Positions 11,890 to 23,634 of a DNA stretch of 64,000 nucleotides are shown one piece after another; within the stretch, counting starts at the first letter, position 1; every line of letters starts with the position of its first letter. The notes below the pieces were generated by a model. That model made no database searches. It was given only the letters and a program-made list of their open reading frames with translations, and was not told the DNA's origin. This DNA comes from Acanthochlamys bracteata. Taxonomy: Eukaryota; Streptophyta; Magnoliopsida; Pandanales; Velloziaceae. The translations under genes and the position numbers were made by a program. The DNA lies in the NCBI GenBank assembly GCA_019914995.1, contig CM034126.1:67001-131000 (forward strand), written 5' to 3'.

Positions 11890-13574
11890 GATAAGGACGG
11901 ATGGCGGCGAGGAATAAGAAAAAAGAGGGAAAAGCGGACGAGCTAAAAGTAAAACCAGGCGGGCGAGGGTTCGGGGTCTTTATGTTTATGGACTAGAAGC
12001 ATCGCAATTACAAAAATCTCACATTGATTAATTACTTAATATAAATAATTTGATCTATTAATTACTTAAATAATACTTTGTCATATAATTCTAAGCTATG
12101 ACCATTTTTAATATCTTATTACTTACATCTAGTTATCTGCTGTCTCTTACTGTTTTTTGTTTTACAATTTTTACTTTGAGCATTTGAAGCTAACAACAGC
12201 AGTAGATACCAAATGCATATTATTTGTTTCCGATTTACGGACATAGCAATCAAAAGGCGCAGAACACTTGCCGAAACCACGTGATGAGCTCACGCTTTTG
12301 TGTTCAGTCACCAATAAATTAAAATATCCATAGAGATAGATTCCCACATTAAAGTTTCATTCAATAGTTCAGCTAAGTAGTGCACGTTTTGCAGCGTATA
12401 GCACTCGAAGACAATATTGACATTAAATACTTCACCACTTTAAAGTTCATTGGATAAGTTTTAATTTTGATCGAAGCATATATATTGTTGTTGTGACATA
12501 AAAATTGCGGACAAGATTGCAAACAATTTTAACGGAGCTAGGCGATCGAGTCGTTTTGACCTCCGGAAAATAATTCAACAGTTGCTCAGAGTAACTTAAT
12601 TGTGCATGGAATCATTCCGTCGCTTTTTAGATATTTTACTTAAACTAAATGTAGTTTCTGTTTTGGGACAGGATTGCAGGGTGCTTTTACATGCAGTGTA
12701 TTCTACTGGGAACAACATACGTTGCTTTTAATTACTGAGATCTTATTAATGTTCTGAAGGTTGTACTACAGCTTACTGTTTGTATATAACATAACTCCAC
12801 GAGCCTTTACCAATTGTGCCGCCCAGAAATTGTACTGCTTTACAGTAGAAGTGGTCATTTTCGACACGATCTCCTAAATCTGAAAAAATTGGCAGTAGCA
12901 TATATACAAGATTTAAAAAGAGGTTTCTGCGTGGAGTGTACCATCAAATCATTGAGGAGGGATAGATTAGTTTGGCAAAAGAACAATTAAAATTGAAGTT
13001 ACTTTAGATTGATGGTGGCTGATAATGGCGATGCTCAAGTTCATGCATATTGCATGTGCTTAAATCTTTTAATATTATAGAGAATTGACAAGCTCTCAAA
13101 TTAGGGTTGGTTGACTTAAAAACCATTCATGGAGCTAATTAAGGTCAACCTCATCACTCTTTAGTTGCCGCATATATATACCGTACGTGGGGCTATCTCC
13201 GATGCTTCTCCTTATATTGATTTCCAGTAATAAGTTTGTGTTGATCTGTAAAGGTATAGTTAATTTGAGTATATATAATTAAAAAAAGTTCAATTTTATC
13301 TTCTATCCTAGTAAGTTTGTCGGTTTGTGTCGAGTAAAGTAAAGGACTTTCTTTATAAAAGCAACAAATTAAAGAAGAGCGAAGGTTTGACATGTACGTA
13401 GAATACAAGTAACATATGAATTGCATGCATGTCTCTTTCTATGCTCATATATAACAAGTTTTATTACATATATGTAGTACAGTTATAACATGAAAAAGTT
13501 GTTCAAGACAGGTCGACGAATGGATACGGAGAGCTAGATTAGTTGCACCTCTCAGGCTCTATTTTGTACAACAT
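11890..13574. other. AT-rich spacer, no supported gene
   Basis: No exon chain, RNA gene or repeat boundary was found. Open frames are short and low complexity. Confidence 0.5.
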
Positions 13575-13856
13575 TTAAAAGGGAAAGACGAAATAATTAG
13601 AAAAAAGGAATAGCTCGTATACGTTGATATTAATTGCACCCTTAACTCCTGAGAAACTGGTGATGAAGGGTACTGGATTTTGGTTCATGATGACGGGTCT
13701 CCTGCGGAAAACACATGCGGGGATCAGCAACGCTGCCATGGCGTTGTGCCTTTTGGAGGGTCCTGATGGAGGCGCAGGATGGTCTCTAGGATGAAACATG
13801 AAACCAAATGGGAGGTTTTGGCCATTGTGTAAGACATGGGGTAGTCGCCGCCTGCA
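13575..13856 (-). CDS. Short frame with an IDA-like (EPIP) peptide motif
   Basis: The minus-strand frame contains LPFGFMFHPRDH followed by PAPPSGPSKRHN (13778-13743). IDA and IDA-like precursors carry FGYLPKG then PIPPSAPSKRHN or PIPPSGPSKRHN near their C-terminus. The processed peptide binds HAESA-type receptor kinases and drives organ abscission and root emergence. The motif match is too long to be chance. The rest is not typical: the frame is closed by a stop at its 5' end before any signal peptide, and about 55 residues follow the motif instead of a few. The overlapping frame upstream (13969-13724) encodes an Ala/Pro/Glu-rich stretch without a recognisable signal peptide. It may be a pseudogene with a frame change, or a gene whose first exon I missed. 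Confidence 0.4.
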   Translation of the reverse strand, partial: CRRRLPHVLHNGQNLPFGFMFHPRDHPAPPSGPSKRHNAMAALLIPACVFRRRPVIMNQNPVPFITSFSGVKGAININVYELFLFSNYFVFPF

Positions 13857-13999
13857 TCACCCGGCGCTGCCTCTGGAGTACTAATTACTGCTTCTTCATC
13901 AGATGCTGGCACGGGAGCATCTGTTGGCTCTGCCACGGGATACTCTAGTGCCTCAACCGCCGCTGGCACAAACGCATCTGTTTAAAAGGTGTTTAGTGC

Positions 14000-15104
14000 A
14001 GAAGAAAGCACGACATGGCTTATTTTGAAATGGTGAAGACAATTAATATATGCAGTTACTATTCGTCGATCTCTCTCACCACCATTTGTATGTACTGTTT
14101 GTTGTCGACTTTGAAAATCACTGCTCTTGTCTTTGTCAATATATGCGCGCAGTTGGCGGAAAGGGATGGAGATATAAAGAAGAAGAAGAATATATATTAT
14201 GACTAACGCGCGTGATTGTGTTTTGATGAGTTTTGCGGAAGATAAACGACTTGATCGATGTACTTAGATTTGCTGGCTAAATATGAGAAAGTTAAAATGA
14301 TTGATTCATTTTTAATTAGATAGAAATAGTGATGAGTAGAAATTGAGTCTTCACTTCACTTGGATCCTCCTCCGAACCTTAATAAATTCAATTACCAATG
14401 GCCTTAATTATACGGTAACTAATAAAGCCCAAAACTAAAACTACTGGGCCATTGAACGAGGCTTATTAGATTGGACCTATGCTACCAGCAACAAGGAATA
14501 TACAGGACGACTTCAAGTTCGAGCGCTGATTGTATGCATGTAGTTAAAGCAATTCAGATGCATAAGACTAATAATGCAAAGACCTTTTATTTTTAATTTC
14601 TGGAGTATGCAGGAACATGTATAACAATTATCGACGCACTCGATCGAAGTCAGCCACAAAAGTCAATGGTTAAAAAGAATGAATTCGACGTTCCTCTGCT
14701 GAGTACTTTTTATAAAAATCCGTTTATAAAAATAACAAATATCGACCCAAGTAATTAATAGTAAAATAAATAAAATACTTGCTAAGTTTCAATCGAGCGG
14801 ATGGATACTCGGAATATGTAAACCAAATCTACGTACATTGTTAAATTTGAGCGATGCTTTTTTATATAATTTTGTAACGCAAGCAATTACGTACTAAACC
14901 ATATATATTCGAAATGAAACGACACATGTTTTTCAACTAAACGAAATATATCTTCGTTAGTTGATCTCCAACCATATATTCAGCATTATAATATGTCTTC
15001 ATTCATTAGCACGTAGCCAGATGGCTGTTTTTTCGTTACTTTAAAAGTAAATCATGATGAAATGGTTGTTCAACTACTTCAACCAACCTGCTATTTTTTT
15101 TATA
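14000..15104. other. AT-rich spacer
   Basis: Nothing recognisable on either strand. Confidence 0.45.
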
Positions 15105-15536
15105 CATATATATATATATATATAGGGATAGGATATAGATATTTTATATGTTATATATACTTTAAATATGGCCAGAGAAATCTCCAAATTCGATCGTTAC
15201 CGTTGGATATGTAGAATTATGAGTTAGAAATATGCTTATCGAATTTCAGTTCAATCAAAAAACGAGTCGATCTTCATTCATTCACTTGATCAAAATGACT
15301 CAAAAACTAAAAATATATATTTTGTCAATTTTTACTGTTTAAGTCATCTTAATCAAGTTGCCAAGTAGAGGTCGATTCGTAATCCGATTGAAGTGAAATT
15401 TGGTAAACTTGTTCACAACTCATAGTTTATTTATCCAACGGTGACGATCGAATTTAGAGATCTCTTCGGCCAAATATGGTATATAAAAACCAATAAAATA
15501 CATATAATATATGAATTATTTATATTCTATCTCATA

Positions 15537-15560
<24 letters not shown>
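15105..15560. mobile_element. Foldback MITE-like element in TA microsatellite
   Basis: Two arms of about 200 bases face each other. The left arm holds GGCCAGAGAAATCTC and ATTCGATCGTTACCGTTGGA. The right arm, reversed, holds GGCCGAAGAGATCTC and ATTCGATCGTCACCGTTGGA, and similarity continues outward into TATAT-rich ends and inward past ACTATGAGTT. Both ends abut (TA)n runs (near 15105-15124 and 15535-15558), as for plant MITEs that insert into TA repeats. It has no coding capacity. The family is not identified and exact ends are blurred by the TA repeats. Confidence 0.7.
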
Positions 15561-15573
<13 letters not shown>

Positions 15574-15783
15574 GTTTGACTACAAAAAGAAGAAGAAGAT
15601 CAATCAATCAATCAATCGATATATAGTATAAGCTATGGATGATAGTGCGACGCATGATGCGTGGACGGACGATGAAAACAAATAAGCATATATGAGCCCT
15701 GCCTGATAAATTGGGCTCCAGTAGCAAGTAATTCAATTACACTTGGATTGATTGCTCATGCGTGAGCCCTAATTCTTTTACTA

Positions 15784-15845
15784 AAGTGAAGATTGATCTG
15801 ATTAAATATAATCTAGAATCAACCGAAGTGAAGATTGATCTGATT
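15784..15845. repeat. Short direct repeat, two copies
   Basis: AAGTGAAGATTGATCTGATTA occurs at 15784-15804 and again at 15825-15845, 41 bases apart. It looks like a small local duplication. Confidence 0.6.
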
Positions 15846-17749
15846 ACATTTTTACTAAAGTCATACATATGTGTACATGTAATGATGCATCCATCCAGCT
15901 GGCTCAGTCGATCAATCTTCCAGATCATGCATAAAGCAATGCAATCTACTAGACTAGTAGAAGATAACGAATGCATGCTCTACTTTTAAAAATATTTTTA
16001 AATATTTAGAAATGAGTTTAATTGAAGCTAGCCAGATAAATATATTATGTATGTGTTGAGATTTAATTTTATAATAATCTTGCAAGATTAGGCTGTCGAC
16101 TCAATGGTTAAGCTAGCGGACCAAATTATACCACGCATCGGTTATAAGTATCCAATTTTTGAACTGCATATAAATCAAAATTTCTTCAAACTAAACCCTC
16201 GTATAATATATTCGTCAAACATTTCTCAGCAAATATCTTCTCCAATTAATTCAACATGTGTATGGATCGCACAGATATTATTCATTTAATAATATAATAA
16301 TACAGCTGAAGTTTGAAAATGCATGCGTGTGAATCAAAGAAGAAGCAAATATCAACTTATACTCGATCGTAATGAAAGATTTGTCATCCGAAGGAACTCC
16401 CAAATTTCTTGGAAGAAGTTAATTTTGAAAAAATAAAAAGTAATAAGTATGACGAAGAAAATCAAATTGAAATGCACACGTCTCTTGTATATACGTCGAA
16501 CGAACGTTTGCGTGATAGGATTGGATCTTTAAATACTTCAGATGATAAAAATACATTCAACTAACTTAGTTGAATGCAATGCATCAGCAGACATTATATA
16601 TATTTTTGTAAAATAATTAACAAACACGTTGTTTATATATATTCTACTTGTACATGTTGGTACGTTCGTCGACGTTTACATATATTTCTACGGTCCCGAT
16701 CAACCTCAGACAGTAATAACAAGTTCAAAGTTTTTGTTTTAGTTTACCCCCAAAATAATAATATCTGACTTATTAGTAAAATATACTTTTTTTTGAAAAT
16801 AATTAAACATCTATTATTAGTTGGTCCATATGAATAATTTTTATTCGAATTTTTTTAAACCAAAAAATTTAATCCATATCATCAATATCGAAATGGATAG
16901 CTGGCACGTATATAAATATATACACGTTCTGTTGAGCACTAATTAAACCTTTACGTCCTTATACATAACATATTGGACCATCCCCGTTTCTTTGTAAGGT
17001 GTCATAAAAAGTTGGGAACAAAATTTTTAATTAATTGCTGCTATCGATAGCACTACAAAATTTTTAATTCTTCAATTCTTCGAAGAAACATTTTCTGCCT
17101 TCTTTCGAATTAAATGAGCGCGCGTAGTAACTTTTTTCTTCTTTTGTAAGTTTTTTAAAGTGAAAAAAAAAATGTACGACTGAATTTGTACGGTATAACT
17201 CGTACGCACCTACCTTCAACAAAAGTCGTACGTCAAAAATTTTGATGTTCACGATTTGATAATTTATTTTTATAATGTGTTTTAAATATTTATAATTAAA
17301 TTTTACATAAGTAAAAAAATTAAAGTTTCAGATATTAGAACCCGCTCTTATTTCAAACGAGTCGAGTTAAATACTTCCACACGGTCAACCTGCTCGAGGA
17401 CGCGCGTCTTCCGACCCTACGTACTCTCACGCATTACTCGCTTTCCAACTTCAAAATAAAATCAAAACTTTTGTTTCTGTATTCGAAGAAAAAAGAACTT
17501 TTTGGCGTGCAGTTAAGTTGTAAATGAGTGAAATCAGTTAATAAATAAAATTTGCTCTCCTCCTCGACTCTGCAAACAAATATGTTTTCATAGGATCGAT
17601 GTAGGTGAGCTGTGCAGTTCAATACTTTACTTTTAAAATAAACACGCTTATATATATATATATATTTTTTTATTTAAAAATAATTATTATTATTTAAAAA
17701 AAAAAGAGAGAGAGGATTTGTTGGGTAGCTAACAAATCAAAAGTTTTCC
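15846..17749. other. Spacer and distal promoter upstream of CYP707A
   Basis: AT-rich, no supported exon. Candidate regulatory sites for the downstream ABA gene cannot be told from background by eye. Confidence 0.4.
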
Positions 17750-17757
17750 TATAAATA
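17750..17757 (+). promoter_or_regulatory. TATA box of CYP707A
   Basis: TATAAATA lies 166 bases upstream of the CYP707A start codon. A pyrimidine-rich leader (CCCCCCTCCCCC) follows about 15 bases downstream, so the transcript would start near 17780. Confidence 0.55.
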
Positions 17758-17915
17758 ACAAAACCCCCCCTCCCCCTCAACATCTACTCCATTCCATATT
17801 CTTCCTTCACTAATAATAATAATAAAAAGAATAGTAAGCTTTCATCGCTCTTCTACAAAACTACAGAATTCAGTAAGTGCTAGTTTTGGTTAAAATCTCC
17901 TCCGTGCCTGTTGCT

Positions 17916-20101
17916 ATGGCCCCTTTCTTCCTCTTCCTCTTCACACTGTTGTCTACCCTTTGCTTCTTCTGCTTCATCCTCAGAAGTAGAAGAACAAGAC
18001 GAACAAGAACGCCGCAGTCCGGCGAATACGTTGTAACTACTAACAATAAAAAACTGCCTCTCCCGCCGGGCACGATGGGCTGGCCTTATGTCGGTGAAAC
18101 CTTCCATCTCTATTCCAGTAATCCCAACACCTTCTTCGCTCAAAAACAGAAGAGGTTTTAAACGGCGGATCCGTCGATCAAATTAACGACCGAGATTAAT
18201 GGATGTTCTATTTACTGATGCAGTGGCAACTGATTCATTTTGCAGGTACGGCCCGATATTCAAGACGCACATTCTTGGTTGCCCCTGTATTATGGTCTCC
18301 AGCCCCGAAGCGTCGAGGTTCGTTCTCGTCACAAGAGCTCGCTTGTTCAAGCCCACTTTTCCTGCCAGCAAAGAGCGTATGCTTGGCCCGCAGGCTATCT
18401 TCTTCCAGCAGGGCGAATACCACGCCCGTCTCCGGCGATTAGTTCTACGCGCTTTCATGCCCGATGCCATCCGCCGATCGGTCCCTTATATCGAGGCCGT
18501 CGCTCTACGCGCTCTCCGGTCATGGGACGGAACGCTCATCAACACCTTCCAAGAAATGAAGACGGTCAGTATCCTTGCTCCTTCTTCCCTTCCGCTGTTT
18601 CCAAAAAAAAAAAAAAGAGAAAAAAAAACCGGAGTTTTCTGTTCGCTCGTGTTTCTCATGTAGTTGTCGACTGATTTGGTTTCTTTTGTTTCCTTTTAAC
18701 AGTACGCGTTCAATGTGGCGCTGCTATCAATCTTTGGGAAGGATGAGCTTTCTTACATAGATGAGCTGAAGCGGTGCTACTACACACTCGAAAAGGGATA
18801 CAATTCTATGCCCGTCAACCTCCCTGGAACTCTGTTCCACAAGGCAATGAAAGCTCGCCGTCAACTCGCCGGAATAGTAGCTAAGATCCTTGCGGCGAGG
18901 CGTAAGAGGAACGACGATCAGGCAACTGATGACTTGCTTGGCTCATTCATGGAGAGCAAAGAAGCACTCACCGATGAGCAGATCACTGATAACATCATAG
19001 GAGTTATGTTCGCTGCGCGCGACACGACAGCAAGTGTGCTCACTTGGATTGTTAAGTACCTCGGCGACAACCCAAGCGTGCTACAAGCAGTCACTGTATG
19101 TCCTTTGATCTTTGCTGCATACATATAGGTGTAGTCAAATAGTATCTCATGATCTGAGATTGATTGATAGATTCGTCGGTGTTGGATTTTAAATGTGGTG
19201 TGCAGGAAGAACAAGAGGAGATCATGAGGAGCAAAGAGGATATGATGGGAGACGGCGAGGAGAAATCATTGACATGGGCAGATACAAAGAAGATGCCGAT
19301 GACGTCGAGGGTGATCCAGGAGACTATGCGTGTTGCTTCCATCTTATCTTTTACATTCAGAGAAGCAGTAGAAGATGTGGAGTACGAAGGTAATTAATTC
19401 ATTCATCAACCAATCACTCCATTAACAAATTAATCATTCAATGAATGGTGTTGTTCTTATATGGTATTTTGCCGTACGTGTGTGTGTGCGTGTGTATGTG
19501 ATGGCAGGGTACCTTATACCAAAAGGATGGAAAGTATTGCCTCTATTCAGGAACATTCACCACAGCCCTGACAACTTCGCGGACCCTGAAAAGTTTGATC
19601 CCTCTAGATTTGAGGTGACTAACACAAGCAGGATGCATATTAGTCATACGTATAACAGATCATGTACTTTGATTAATTGAGAGTTGTGAAGCTGTGCTAT
19701 GAGTTGATGTTGCAGGTATCTCCGAAGCCGAACACCTTCATGCCCTTTGGGAATGGGACCCATTCATGCCCTGGAAATGAGCTGGCTAAGATGGAGATGT
19801 TGGTCCTTCTCCATCACCTAACCACTAAATACAGGTATTCTTGTTATATTCTATTTCTATGAACTTGTTTTTCAGATGAATCAATCAGTCAGCCAGTCCG
19901 TCTGAGATTGATTGATTCATCCATCCATTCATCTAAGCAATGAGATAGTGAGTTTTATGACCGTTTTTTATTCTCAGGTGGTGTACGAGTGCATCGGATA
20001 ACGGGATTCAGTTCGGGCCGTTCGTCCTTCCGATGAATGGACTCCCGCTAAAATTCTCTAGCAAATCGCATTCTGATACGATGAGAGAAATTTTAACTTG
20101 A
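17916..20101 (+). CDS. CYP707A: Abscisic acid 8'-hydroxylase, cytochrome P450 CYP707A
   Basis: ER-bound monooxygenase that hydroxylates ABA at C-8', the main step of ABA breakdown. Exons: 17916-18154, 18246-18564, 18703-19095, 19206-19389, 19508-19614, 19716-19834, 19978-20101. All junctions are GT-AG and in phase, giving 494 residues, slightly long for the family because of a Thr/Arg/Asn-rich stretch after the anchor. Residues 1-22 form the membrane anchor. LPLPPGTMGWPYVGETFHLY is the CYP707A proline-rich hinge. AARDTT (290-295) is the I-helix oxygen-binding motif, ETMR (356-359) the ExxR motif, and PFGNGTHSCPG the haem loop with Cys432. PTFPASKERMLG and KGYNSMPVNLPGTLFHKAMK are almost diagnostic of CYP707A. 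An ATG 13 codons upstream is less likely because it adds residues before the anchor. No defect was seen, so it should be active. Confidence 0.95.
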
Positions 20102-22354
20102 TTTCTGCCTAGCACACGATAAGAAGAAGAAACATAACGGCGCCCTACTTTTCTTCCACATGATATCGCTCTGCTCAAGTGACGTCATATGAAGAAGCTC
20201 TGGACTCACCAGCTACATACGTACATGCGTATGAATGAGTTCAGGCAGGCATAAGATCGGAAGAAGAAGAACCCACCCTGCAATCACGAAGTGATACAGA
20301 GTTGCTTCGGAGACGTAACGAGAAGAGAACCAACTTGAATGAACAACAGAAAACAACTTAAAAGACTGCAAACAATATACAGATCATCAAATCAAGAGAT
20401 CCAGCAATCTATTATAAGGATAAGGGATAAAAGAAACCTCCCTCCTTGAAAGAATAATTTTACTAAGACATTAAATATTTGTGACGTCAAGGGGAAGAGA
20501 TCATTCAAGTAACAAAATTACTTCAAATTTTTTTTTTTTTTTTTTTTTGTGTTCTGGTCAGTTGTATTTTGCAAGAAATTCAACAACAATTTAAAAGAAA
20601 AAAAAAAAAATTTCTTTCGACATCCTTTGAGTTCAAGCTTCTCGGAGTTTGACATATCGAGTTCTGATGATTACGTCACAGTAATTTCACATGAAAGATG
20701 ACTCGACTTTATATAGCAAATCTTAATCAGTCGAACAACAATTTTTTCTCAAGAGAAGAAAAAATTGTATACTGATATCGAAATAAGATATTCGTTGGCC
20801 CGAGTATATTACGATGAATCATTACTTTTAGAAAAAACAAGACGAGAGATCTTTTGTTTTTCTTTATAAATTAATTTCCGTGCTTTTGTTGAAGATAGAG
20901 CATCAACTTTTTTTCTTTCAAATCAATTCAGACCAGAAACTGAATTAAGTAGACGTAAAAACATCAGCATCGTATCTGATATGTACATGCAAAACACAAT
21001 TCCTGTCATCAATCTTAAGCAGCACAAAAGATACAGATATATGGGGACAGATCTCGTTGTTCATGAATATTCCAGTAGCTAGCTATCAAGGACACCATCA
21101 TATCTCAATCAAAGATCTTTGGTCACTACAGACATTATAACAAGATCTTTCAGCTTTTTAAGGCATGCGATACGCAGCTTATGCAATGCTTTTCGTGTTC
21201 GTTATGTTCCTTCCTGGACATGCAAAATCTTGACCTTCTTCTATTACTGGATCTTTTCTTGATTTGACGCACTAACCTATTACCATAGCAGTAACAGAGA
21301 TCTAGTGCTTGCCAGCATTGCTAGCGAGTGCTTTTTTTTGGCAAAACAGCTTTTGTTAAACTAACTGTTGTGTATACTTGATGTTTATGAACCACCCCAG
21401 CACAATATATGTAACAGTACCATTGTTGGGGAAAAAGAAAAAAGAATGTCGTCTTTCATGAATCAGCCACTGTTGAAGTTGATCACTAAGTAGCTGCACT
21501 TGTAAATTAATGTAAATGTATCAGAAAAACTGGATCAAATTATGGCCTGCTTCTGCATATATATATATATATATATATCAGAAATTGCGGGAGGTAAGAA
21601 GGACTGCAATTACCGATGCTGATATTATATATTCAAAGGAATAAAAATTAAATGAGACTTTGAAAGAGTGTTTTGTAGGTTTAATTAGTTTACTTGGATG
21701 AATATACGCTCTAATCTTTATGTTTATGTTTATTTTATGCAGTAGAGAAGACTGATCATGAGTCTTGACGGGGGAAGCTTCTAAGCAAGAGAGGAGTTCG
21801 TGTTAATTAGTAGCAATGAATGGTAGCAGACACGTGGATCAGATCCTTTGTTACTGTAAATTGTTTTGATTACAAAAAAAAACCTTCTCCTTTGTTACCA
21901 ATTTTCCTGTTTTCTAAGTGGAGAAGTAAGTTTATTGTGTTTTATTAACCTACTGCTGCAATAGTGTCTCCGAAACAACAAAGCTTTTACTGAGTTTGCT
22001 GAAGAATAGGCTTGTACAACTATTTTAAGCACGTTTGATCCTGAACCTATTCACCCCTGTTTTCTCTTGTCAACTGGTTCTTTACTTGGACTGCGAGGTG
22101 TCAGCTTCTTGAAAGATGTTTGACAATTTGAAAAATGAACCTAGACTCTAATATATTTGTGATATGGTTTTTAGAGATGCGCGCACAGATCTAGTTTTAC
22201 TACGTAGTCAGATTGTCTATTTAATATTGGATGTAATCATGTTTGCTTATCGGTTCCCCTCTTGCATTATTTTGCTGCATCCTCTGTTTTCAATTTTATT
22301 AATTTTGTCATAATTCTTTATTATCCTAGTACCACTGTCGATAAATTCTAACAG
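20102..22354. other. 3' flank of CYP707A and spacer
   Basis: Starts with the likely CYP707A 3'UTR. The remainder holds homopolymer T/A runs (near 20528-20548 and 20598-20610) and a (TA)n run near 21559-21578. No coding exon was recognised. Confidence 0.4.
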
Positions 22355-23180
22355 AAACAGCAGATGTTGACTGAATCCACTGAGAATTTGATTGAGGCCA
22401 AATTGAGGTTCAAGAAGGTTGAAATGTGGGAATGTCTTGAAAAGTTAGAGCAAAAAGCCAGAGCATATGTAAGAAAAGAATATAACAGTAAGCGACGACG
22501 GGTTGCTGATTGAAGAATGAGATAGTTGTAATACTGACAATCAAGTAAGTGAAGCTTTTAGTTCACTATCGATTCTCGCACTTCATACCAGTCGTCACTG
22601 GATCCTAGACATGTCTTTGTATTTAATGCTCAGTAGCTACGTTCTTCACTTTGAGTGCAATGAGGTGAAACTTCAATGACTACGATTACATAAAATGACA
22701 TTTGGGCAATATGCTTTGGATTGATTTTCCTTGCATCTCATGTTAACTGTACTGTATAATTTAGTGGTATTGTTCTGAATGCGTGCACGTGAGCTCCCTT
22801 GAGACAATTTCAAAGGATGATGGCTAATTCATTCGTAATCCTTGAGCAGCTAATAATATTCTCTTTTTTAGATGCAGAGGGTATATAACAAGGATGACTT
22901 CTGTGACATGCTCTCGTTCTGTTTGCTTCGAAGAGGATCCTGGAGCGGAGAGCTCGTGTTTTCTGAAATTATAAAGCATAAAAACAGGTTTTGAATCTCT
23001 TTTCCTTTATCTTCTTTGATTTGGGAAGTTCTGTTGTATCAAAATTGATGTGCATGGTCTTATGTGAGTTGCAGAGTTTCTGAAAATTTTATAACAGGCC
23101 TCCTTTGGACTAATGCAACCAGGGATTTGACGTCAGATGCATCTGTCTGGGAAGAGGCAGTGGATTCTGTGGTGGTATAA
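22355..23180 (+). CDS. Unrecognised three-exon gene or gene end
   Basis: Three open segments with good splice sites join in phase: 22355-22468 (donor AT|GTAAGA), 22872-22987 (acceptor TTTTTTAG, donor AG|GTTTTG) and 23075-23180 (acceptor GTTGCAG, stop TAA). From the ATG at 22364 this gives about 108 residues. The first exon is Lys/Glu-rich and helical (LRFKKVEMWECLEKLEQKAR), the second mixed (DDFCDMLSFCLLRRGSWSGE), and the end has SVWEEAVDSVVV. I do not recognise the family. More 5' exons may exist but none was found between 20900 and 22350. Joined phases make a chance arrangement unlikely, though a remnant of a larger gene is possible. Confidence 0.4.
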
Positions 23181-23634
23181 GGGTAGAAATAAACCTAACA
23201 TTTGTCTCTAGTATCATTTGTTTGATATGTTCTGCTGTAGACAAGCTCATCTACCTGGTTGCCATTGCTGCTATCTGGACCTGCCTTACCGACATTCATT
23301 TACTACAGTGCATCGTCTGATTGTGTGCGTAAGAGGCAAATTTGTTTGCAGAATCTTCCGTTAATTCTGCTTGCATGCAATTCTGAAGTGGTCCCACCCC
23401 CTTTTAGTTGAGGCTTCTTAATTTCTTATCTGTTGTAGTCTGCAGATGCAGAATTTCAAGTGGAAGGGTGATCTTTTGTTTTCTTGGGATCTTTTTTATC
23501 AGCTGCCGGGTGTGACTCATTGGGTGTCTTCTCTTTCCCTTAGGGCAATCCAATCTCTATCCAGTTGCGATCGGTTTTCTTTCATGTTTCCTTTTGATGA
23601 ACAATTAAGATCCAGTACTTGCTCTTGTCGTCTT

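Noticed and set aside
13724-13969. Ala/Pro/Glu-rich minus-strand frame as an arabinogalactan-type protein
   Set aside because: No signal peptide or GPI-type tail, and it overlaps the stronger IDA-like motif in another frame.
16085-16125. tRNA-like stretch (ACTCAATGGTTAAGCTAGC)
   Set aside because: Resembles a D-arm only; no anticodon arm, T-arm GGTTCRA box or acceptor stem could be placed.
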